Below, one piece after another: positions 24,441-30,593 of a stretch of 30,593 nt of DNA. Made by a program: the position numbers and the translations under genes. Within the stretch, counting starts at the first letter, position 1. Every line of letters begins with the position of its first letter. The notes beneath the pieces were generated by a model, which was not told the origin of the DNA, made no database searches, and was given only the letters and a program-made list of their open reading frames with translations. This stretch comes from Paulinella micropora (Eukaryota > Cercozoa > Imbricatea > Euglyphida), in assembly GCA_009731375.1 (NCBI GenBank), contig BJOX01000130.1, forward strand, positions 19,016-49,608, read 5' to 3'.

Positions 24441-24485
24441 TAGTGTGATTTGTGTGATTGCCTCGGGGGAACACTTTCGCTTTCA
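24441..24485 (+). pseudogene. Exon B 3' fragment with intact splice donor
   Basis: Reads VICVIASGEHFRF and ends TTTCA|GTAAGG, a consensus donor (GT at 24486-24487) leaving phase 2. The other copies have TTATAG here. No acceptor is present because the pentanucleotide array directly abuts its 5' end. It therefore defines the ancestral exon end but is unlikely to be a working internal exon. Confidence 0.5.
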
Positions 24486-24579
24486 GTAAGGGCTATAGAT
24501 AGATAGATGTATACAGGTAGAGATAGATAGATTGCTATTCATTTCGCTTTCATTATCGGTCTGATTCAAGCCTCGTATT

Positions 24580-24700
24580 TTGTTGTGTCGTGTCGTGTTG
24601 TGTTGTGGCGTGTCGTGTGGTCTTGTGTTGTGTTGTGTTGTGTTGTACCCCCCCTGTCCTGTCCTGTTCTGTTCTATTCTTCTGTTCCGTTTTTTCTCTG
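24580..24700. repeat. (GTGTT)n and (CCTGT/TTCTG)n pentanucleotides
   Basis: Degenerate TGTTG/TGTCG units, a C7 run, then CCTGT and TTCTG units. The same 5-base period as the neighbouring AT-rich array, in a different base composition. Confidence 0.85.
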
Positions 24701-24739
24701 TTTATGTCTGTATACATATATATGTGTGTACATCATTGA

Positions 24740-24866
24740 ATGCCTAGGTCTGAGGCCCGATCCTGTATCATGTTCGCACAGGTCTCTACAGATGCATGTA
24801 TACAACGGCTAGAAACTTGGCTGTGTTCGGGCCAAGAAATCATTCCCGCTGAGATTGAAAGAGAGA
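24740..24866 (+). CDS. Short open frame, possible exon, interrupted by gap
   Basis: Open from an ATG at 24740 to the GA/poly-G run. It reads MPRSEARSCIMFAQVST then DACIQRLETWLCSGQEII then PAEIE. The composition is ordinary and not repeat-derived, and an AG lies at 24746-24747 (TGCCTAG). The downstream end is lost in poly-G and N. The protein is not recognised. It could be part of a retroposon or an unspliced chance frame. Confidence 0.25.
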
Positions 24867-24870
24867 GGGA

Positions 24871-25085
24871 GGGGGGGGGGGGGGGGGGGGGGGGGNNNNN
24901 NNNNNNNNNNNNNNNNNNNNNNNNNNNNNNNNNNNNNNNNNNNNNNNNNNNNNNNNNNNNNNNNNNNNNNNNNNNNNNNNNNNNNNNNNNNNNNNNNNNN
25001 NNNNNNNNNNNNNNNNNNNNNNNNNNNNNNNNNNNNNNNNNNNNNNNNNNNNNNNNNNNNNNNNNNNNNNNNNNNNNNNNNNNNN
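24871..25085. other. Poly-G run and assembly gap
   Basis: Twenty-five G (24871-24895) followed by 190 N. It has the same architecture as 8654-8998 and probably the same sequencing artefact. Confidence 0.9.
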
Positions 25086-25354
25086 ATAATAGTGCTTCTC
25101 AGTCAATGGCGAATGCATTTCTGCACATGTGCCTCCATCGTCTCACCCGCGAGGGGAGCACGAAGATTTGACGATAGGCTACTGACACCCCCGCAAGGCA
25201 GCTCCAAGCCTTCCAGACAGACCAATACTTTCAAAGAAAATATCCTTAGAAAATACTGGCACCGACGGGAATCGAACTGGCGACAGGTCCCAGATGGTAG
25301 ACCTTAACCACTGGGCTNNNNNNNNNNTTTAACCACTGGCCTATCGCGGTGCCA
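25086..25354 (-). mobile_element. tRNA-derived SINE, copy 1 (with internal false gap)
   Basis: On the minus strand the head begins GGCACCGCGATAGGCCAGTGG. It contains a box A-like motif (complement of 25333-25343) and a box B AGTTCGATTCC (complement of 25268-25278), and its tRNA-like part closes with CGGTGCC, giving a perfect 7-bp acceptor stem with GGCACCG. The tRNA-unrelated body ends GAGAAGCACTATTATT. A 10-N gap (25318-25327) sits in the head, with TAACCACTGG on both sides of it. Confidence 0.85.
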
Positions 25355-25372
25355 ATAATAATAATAATAATG

Positions 25373-25439
<67 letters not shown>

Positions 25440-25483
25440 TAATAATCATAATAATCATAATCAATAATAAATAAATTAGTAAC

Positions 25484-25522
<39 letters not shown>

Positions 25523-25540
25523 CAATAAATAAATTAATAA
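25355..25540. repeat. (AAT)n microsatellite
   Basis: AAT triplets with CAAT, TCAAT and AAATA interruptions. On the minus strand this is the (ATT)n tail of the retroposon fragment at 25541-25718, and the SINE head abuts its far end. Confidence 0.93.
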
Positions 25541-25717
25541 TAATAGTGTATCTCCTGCCAATTGCTGAGCCAAGAGGCCATGTGCATCCAGTCCTCCATT
25601 CCATAAGGAAAGTCTCCACACCAATCGGTGGAATAAAGGAAGTGACGGCATAGAACATTACTCTAGGAGCTTTATACCAATCAGCCCATGGAAAGGACCG
25701 ATGGCCTATGTACTCCC

Positions 25718-25718
<1 letters not shown>
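25541..25718 (-). mobile_element. Retroposon 3' fragment, unclassified
   Basis: On the minus strand it runs from GGAGTACATAGGCCATCGG to GGCAGGAGATACACTATTATT and continues into (ATT)n. The end GAGATACACTATTATT closely resembles the SINE end GAGAAGCACTATTATT, so both may have used the same LINE reverse transcriptase. The 5' part is missing. A frame reading FIPPIGVETFLMEWRTG is open but not identified. Confidence 0.5.
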
Positions 25719-25802
<84 letters not shown>

Positions 25803-25901
25803 TGTGTATATGTATGTGTATATCTATATGTGTCCGAACAAAGAACAAACTTCAATTGGGTTGTGATGTATGTGGGCAGTTGCTGGATGTGTAAGTAATA
25901 A

Positions 25902-25961
<60 letters not shown>

Positions 25962-26040
25962 ATTATTATTATTATTATTAATATTATTATTAATATTATT
26001 ATTAATATTATTGTTAATATTATTATTATTATTATTATTA

Positions 26041-26083
<43 letters not shown>

Positions 26084-26122
26084 GATTATTACTATTATTA
26101 CTATTACTATTATATTATATTA

Positions 26123-26182
<60 letters not shown>
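25719..26182. repeat. (AAT)n, ~100-bp retroposon tail, and (ATT)n
   Basis: AAT triplets to about 25801. A unique ~100-base piece follows (TCAATTGGGTTGTGATG, then GCAGTTGCTGGATGTG and GTAAGTAATAAA), running straight into (ATT)n, like the 3' end of a plus-strand retroposon. The ATT array carries TTAATATT variants and short ACT and TATATT blocks, and ends at the SINE head at 26183. Confidence 0.85.
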
Positions 26183-26450
26183 GGACACCGTGATAGCCCA
26201 GTGGTCAAGTTCTACCATCTGGGCCCTGTCGCCAGTTCGATTCCCGTCGGTGCCACCAGTATTTTCATTGAACATACCGGTCTATTTCTGGACCAGTATT
26301 TTCATTGAACATACCGGCCCGTCTGGAAGTGTTGGAACTGCCCTTGCGGGGGTGTCATTAGAGCTTATCGTCAATTCTTCGTACTCCCCTCACGGGTGAG
26401 ACGATGGAGGCGCATGTGCAGAAATGCATCAGCCATTGACAGAGAAGCAC
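26183..26450 (+). mobile_element. tRNA-derived SINE, copy 2
   Basis: The head GGACACCGTGATAGCCCAG has one inserted A relative to copy 1. Box A TAGCCCAGTGG (26194-26204) matches the consensus TRGCNNAGYGG fully, and box B AGTTCGATTCC (26234-26244) matches GGTTCGANNCC at 10 of 11 positions. The tRNA-like part ends CGGTGCC-ACCA, like a tRNA discriminator base plus CCA. The body has a 37-bp tandem duplication (CCAGTATTTTCATTGAAC at 26256 and 26293) absent from copy 1. It ends GAGAAGCACTATTATT with an ATT tail and a T run to about 26510. The anticodon cannot be assigned reliably. Confidence 0.88.
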
Positions 26451-26487
<37 letters not shown>

Positions 26488-26510
26488 TTTTTTTTTTTAT
26501 TATTATTATT
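26451..26510. repeat. (ATT)n tail of the SINE with T run
   Basis: ATT triplets broken by a T11-12 run, forming the 3' tail of the SINE at 26183. Confidence 0.9.
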
Positions 26511-26652
26511 GCGTACACAATATAGACCTCTGCCTTATCACTCCGCCTAAACTATCTACAGAATACTTTGTGTGTTGTATGTATGTATGTATGTATGTGT
26601 GTGTCTCTCAAAAAAGAAATTTGTGTATGTGTGTGTATGTTTGTGCGTGAGC

Positions 26653-26724
26653 AGGTTGTGAACGCCTTTGCAGCTCCCTTATACCTCGTCACGCCGCCTA
26701 AACTGTCCATCAAGTGGTCCAAAA
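26653..26724. other. Longest flank of the minisatellite core
   Basis: The first well-preserved core has extra non-repeat sequence. On the plus strand AGCAG is followed by an open frame [18 protein letters not shown]. On the minus strand GAG|GTATAAGGGAGCTGC is a strong donor followed by intron-like sequence. The two readings conflict. It may be the parent copy from which the array grew. Confidence 0.35.
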
Positions 26725-27274
26725 GAAACACACTCACACACACACGCACACATACATACATACACACACATACATACATACACACACACATACATACACA
26801 CACACACACACATCCTATGTACCTCGTCACGCCGCCTAAACTGTCCATCAAGTGGTCCAAAAGAAACACACTCACACACACACATACATACACACACACA
26901 CACATACATACATACACACACACATCCTATGTACCTCGTCACGCCGCCTAAACTGTCCATCAAGTGATCCAAAAGAAACAGACACACACACACAGACACA
27001 CACACGCACACACATACACACATACACATACATACACACATACATACACAAAGACATCCTATGTACCGCGTCACGCCGCCTAAACTGTCAATCAAGTGGT
27101 CCAAAAGAAACACACACACACACACACACACAGACACAAACACACACATACACATACACATACACATACACATCCTATGTACCTCGTCACGCCGCCTAAA
27201 CTGTCCATCAAGTGGTCCAGAAGAAACACCACACACAGACACACACACACACACATACATACACACACACACAT

Positions 27275-27305
<31 letters not shown>

Positions 27306-27599
27306 TCCTATGTACCTCGTCACGCCGCCTAAACTGTCCATCAAGTGGTCCAGAAGAAACACACACACATACACACACACACAGACACACACACACACGC
27401 TCACACATACATACATGCATACACACACACATCCTATGGACCCCGTCACGCCACCTAAACTGTCCATCAAGTGGTCCAAACAATATAAAATATACATAAA
27501 TGTATATATGATGTGAATACACAAGATGCACACACATACACACACACATTCTCTCTACCTCCTGACGCCGCCTAAACTGTCTAACAAATTGTTCAAAGA

Positions 27600-27649
27600 T
27601 ATATATATATATTTATACATATATATGTGATATGTATTTGTGAATGCGC

Positions 27650-27732
<83 letters not shown>

Positions 27733-27790
27733 CACGCACACACAGACACACACACACACACACACATACACACACACATACAGATGCACA
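27600..27790. repeat. (TA), (GA), (GACA) and (CA) runs
   Basis: Short TA run, GA run at about 27656-27714, a brief GACA block, then CA repeats, within the spacer between the last two cores. Confidence 0.92.
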
Positions 27791-27850
27791 CTCATATCCT
27801 CTGTCTCGCCTGAACTGTCCACCAATGGGTCCGAAGAATATACATCATGC

Positions 27851-28123
27851 ACATCGTATTTGCATACTTAAGTAATTAGGTTTCCTTTCAAACATTGCAC
27901 GACCATCATTACGATATATACACATATATACACAAACATACAAATATTATATATGTATATATATATATATATGATATAATTATATACATATATATATAGA
28001 GATATAATATTATGTATATATATATATTATATATATATAGATATATATATATATACATATATATATATTATATATTATATATATATATATATACATTATA
28101 TATATAAATATATAGATATGCAT

Positions 28124-28184
<61 letters not shown>

Positions 28185-28198
28185 TACATACATGGGAA
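27851..28198. repeat. Exon D-like fragment and (TA)n
   Basis: AGGTTTCCTTTCAAACATTG then CACGACCAT (about 27879-27907) is a diverged copy of the start of candidate exon D (28209-28237). Several differences are CpG losses (CGT to CAT, CGC to TGC). The rest is AT-rich TA/ATATT repeat to 28180, then CATA. Confidence 0.8.
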
Positions 28199-28210
28199 CA
28201 CACTGAGTAG

Positions 28211-28270
28211 GTTTCCATTCGAGCGTCGCACGACCGTGACGGCTGTGGCGGCCATGGCAGATCCCAGCGG
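28211..28270 (+). CDS. Candidate exon D (60 nt), protein not recognised
   Basis: Between AG (28209-28210) and a GCGG|GTTACT donor-like site (GT at 28271-28272). It reads [19 protein letters not shown] with one leading base and two trailing bases, so it is phase 2 in and out, compatible with exon B's end and exon E's start. Against the decayed copy near 27881 the substitutions include one silent change (CCA/CCT) and CpG decay. The acceptor lacks a good pyrimidine tract. The minus strand is also open ([17 protein letters not shown]), so strand is not certain. Confidence 0.3.
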
Positions 28271-28274
28271 GTTA

Positions 28275-28415
<141 letters not shown>

Positions 28416-29095
28416 NNNNNNNNNNNNNNNNNNNNNNNNNNNNNNNNNNNNNNNNNNNNNNNNNNNNNNNNNNNNNNNNNNNNNNNNNNNNNNNNNNNNN
28501 NNNNNNNNNNNNNNNNNNNNNNNNNNNNNNNNNNNNNNNNNNNNNNNNNNNNNNNNNNNNNNNNNNNNNNNNNNNNNNNNNNNNNNNNNNNNNNNNNNNN
28601 NNNNNNNNNNNNNNNNNNNNNNNNNNNNNNNNNNNNNNNNNNNNNNNNNNNNNNNNNNNNNNNNNNNNNNNNNNNNNNNNNNNNNNNNNNNNNNNNNNNN
28701 NNNNNNNNNNNNNNNNNNNNNNNNNNNNNNNNNNNNNNNNNNNNNNNNNNNNNNNNNNNNNNNNNNNNNNNNNNNNNNNNNNNNNNNNNNNNNNNNNNNN
28801 NNNNNNNNNNNNNNNNNNNNNNNNNNNNNNNNNNNNNNNNNNNNNNNNNNNNNNNNNNNNNNNNNNNNNNNNNNNNNNNNNNNNNNNNNNNNNNNNNNNN
28901 NNNNNNNNNNNNNNNNNNNNNNNNNNNNNNNNNNNNNNNNNNNNNNNNNNNNNNNNNNNNNNNNNNNNNNNNNNNNNNNNNNNNNNNNNNNNNNNNNNNN
29001 NNNNNNNNNNNNNNNNNNNNNNNNNNNNNNNNNNNNNNNNNNNNNNNNNNNNNNNNNNNNNNNNNNNNNNNNNNNNNNNNNNNNNNNNNNNNNNN
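28416..29095. other. Assembly gap, 680 N
   Basis: Both sides are CT repeat. Because the right flank is the start of a ~605-bp tandem unit, the gap may hide one or more further units. Confidence 0.95.
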
Positions 29096-30107
<1,012 letters not shown>

Positions 30108-30161
30108 GCTAGCTCTGGCTTTTGTGGTGCCAAGTTCATCCATTCATCTATCTATCTATTC

Positions 30162-30196
<35 letters not shown>

Positions 30197-30238
30197 ATTC
30201 TATCATTCTTCAACCATTTCCCCACTATGTTAGTTTAT
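30108..30238 (+). pseudogene. Exon E copy split by a (CTAT)n expansion
   Basis: The 5' half (30108-30134, LALAFVVP) stops after CCAAG. About 70 bases of CTAT follow. The 3' half (30206-30238) then reads [11 protein letters not shown] before returning to CTAT. In intact exon E, CCCAAG and TTCTTCAAC are adjacent, so the microsatellite sits exactly inside the exon. Confidence 0.7.
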
Positions 30239-30272
30239 TCATCTATCTATCTATCTATACATCTATCTATAC

Positions 30273-30303
<31 letters not shown>

Positions 30304-30304
30304 G

Positions 30305-30352
<48 letters not shown>

Positions 30353-30385
30353 CCTACCTACCTACCTACCTACCTATTCATCTAG
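30239..30385. repeat. (CTAT)n and (CTAC)n upstream of exon E
   Basis: CTAT with ACAT and CGTC interruptions, then CTAC and TTCATCTAG, which supplies a pyrimidine-rich acceptor for exon E. Confidence 0.93.
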
Positions 30386-30485
30386 GCTAGCTCTGGCATT
30401 TGTGGTTCCCAAGTTCTTCAACCGCTTTCACCACATGTTAGTCTATGAGCTGTATTCAAGCATAGCCGTGTTCGGCCTAGCCCTG
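30386..30485 (+). CDS. Candidate coding exon E, membrane-segment-like, protein not recognised
   Basis: After an acceptor in CTAC/CTAT repeat (AG at 30384-30385) the frame reads [16 protein letters not shown] then MLVYELYSSIAVFGLAL. GT follows at 30486 (CCCTG|GTATAC). Two hydrophobic stretches around a basic, histidine-rich turn suggest a membrane protein. The neighbouring copy at 30516-30593 differs at 13 of 78 bases, nine of them third codon positions, and two 5' fragments upstream differ only silently. The exon has therefore been under protein-level selection. A single leading base makes it phase 2, matching exon D's end. Family unknown. If the GT is not used, the frame runs on into CA repeat. 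Confidence 0.6.
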
Positions 30486-30515
30486 GTATACGTACACACA
30501 CACACACACACACAT
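30486..30515. repeat. (CA)n between two exon E copies
   Basis: GTATACGTACA followed by about 10 CA units, ending at the second exon E copy. Confidence 0.9.
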
Positions 30516-30593
30516 TTCTTCAACCACTTCCACCACATGTTAGTCTACGAGCTATATTCGAGCATAGCAGTTTTGGCACTAGCCCTAATACAC
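30516..30593 (+). CDS. Second exon E copy, partial at window end
   Basis: Reads FFNHFHHMLVYELYSS then IAVLALALIH. Compared with exon E the changes are R to H, F to L, G to A, V to I and Y to H, plus seven silent ones. It lacks the first 28 bases and has no AG acceptor, since CA repeat abuts it, and the donor position has ATA instead of GTA. It continues past the window edge. It could be an alternative exon whose start lies in the repeat, or an early-stage duplicate. Confidence 0.5.

Larger units (their letters stand above)
26515..27850 (-). repeat. (CA)n minisatellite with an exon-end-like core, 10 copies
   Basis: A ~46-bp core is spaced 112-152 bases apart (239 for the last) by CA and CATA repeats. 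Cores centre near 26542, 26694, 26831, 26943, 27075, 27191, 27323, 27450, 27567 and 27806. On the minus strand the core reads [13 protein letters not shown] and most copies end at a donor-like GACGAG|GTACAT, GAG|GTATAAGG or GAG|GTAGAG. Several substitutions are silent in that frame (TTG/CTG, GAC/GAT, GGC/GGT, AGG/CGG). On the plus strand the same core reads [15 protein letters not shown], and one copy (near 26965) has TGG to TGA. The minus strand is therefore the likelier coding sense of the ancestral exon. No acceptor is present in any copy. Confidence 0.75.

Noticed and set aside
26183-26259. Functional tRNA gene
   Set aside because: The acceptor stem has an inserted base, the T stem does not pair well, no clean anticodon stem forms, and it is fused to a SINE body with a retroposon tail.
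26679-27545. A 288-codon minus-strand ORF through the CA minisatellite
   Set aside because: GT repeats contain no stop in any frame, and the core is read in different frames in different units (LLDHLMDS in some, [14 protein letters not shown] in others), so the long frame is not conserved as a protein.

Overview
This window is eukaryotic nuclear DNA made almost entirely of microsatellites and minisatellites. I see no complete gene, no bacterial operon, no CRISPR array and no viral gene. The eukaryotic signs are exon-like segments bounded by AG and GT splice dinucleotides, two copies of a tRNA-derived SINE with an internal pol III promoter and (ATT)n tails, and CpG-to-TpG/CpA decay between repeat copies. 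The species cannot be fixed from the sequence. A repeat-rich animal such as a mollusc, or a microbial eukaryote with intron-rich genes, would both fit. Several joins are assembly gaps (runs of N), two of them next to long poly-G.

Layout. 1-1400: (CTT)n/(CTC)n/(CT)n polypyrimidine, with a broken copy of an exon inside. 1404-1487: exon A, the best-formed small exon. 1488-8000: GATA/GGTA arrays carrying about 28 partial or degenerate copies of exon A's 3' half with its splice donor, a second 'AGACCTGGAGGAGG' minisatellite, and three copies of a ~508-bp dispersed element (family A). 8007-9480: CTAC, GA, CAA and ATACA repeats around short unique stretches and a gap. 9480-20490: 11 kb of degenerate (AATC)n with a ~2.6-kb higher-order repeat. 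20490-24490: GATA/CTAT arrays, a fourth family A copy, candidate exon B and its tandem copies, an unrelated ~507-bp insert, and ~1 kb of AT-rich pentanucleotides. 24490-26510: pentanucleotides, one short open frame, two SINEs and other retroposon pieces with (AAT/ATT)n. 26510-27850: a (CA)n-based minisatellite whose 46-bp core looks like another exon end. 27850-30593: TA, CT and CTAT repeats with candidate exons D and E and their fragments.

How it fits together. The plus-strand exon-like segments A, B, D and E each sit among broken copies of themselves, and the breaks are filled with microsatellite. The reading phases of B (ends phase 2), D (phase 2 in and out) and E (phase 2 in) are mutually compatible, so they may be exons of one membrane-protein gene with huge satellite introns. 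That is inference. I do not recognise the protein. The main observation is that exon ends with splice donors have been repeatedly co-amplified with microsatellites, and that some exon copies are split by a microsatellite that grew inside them.
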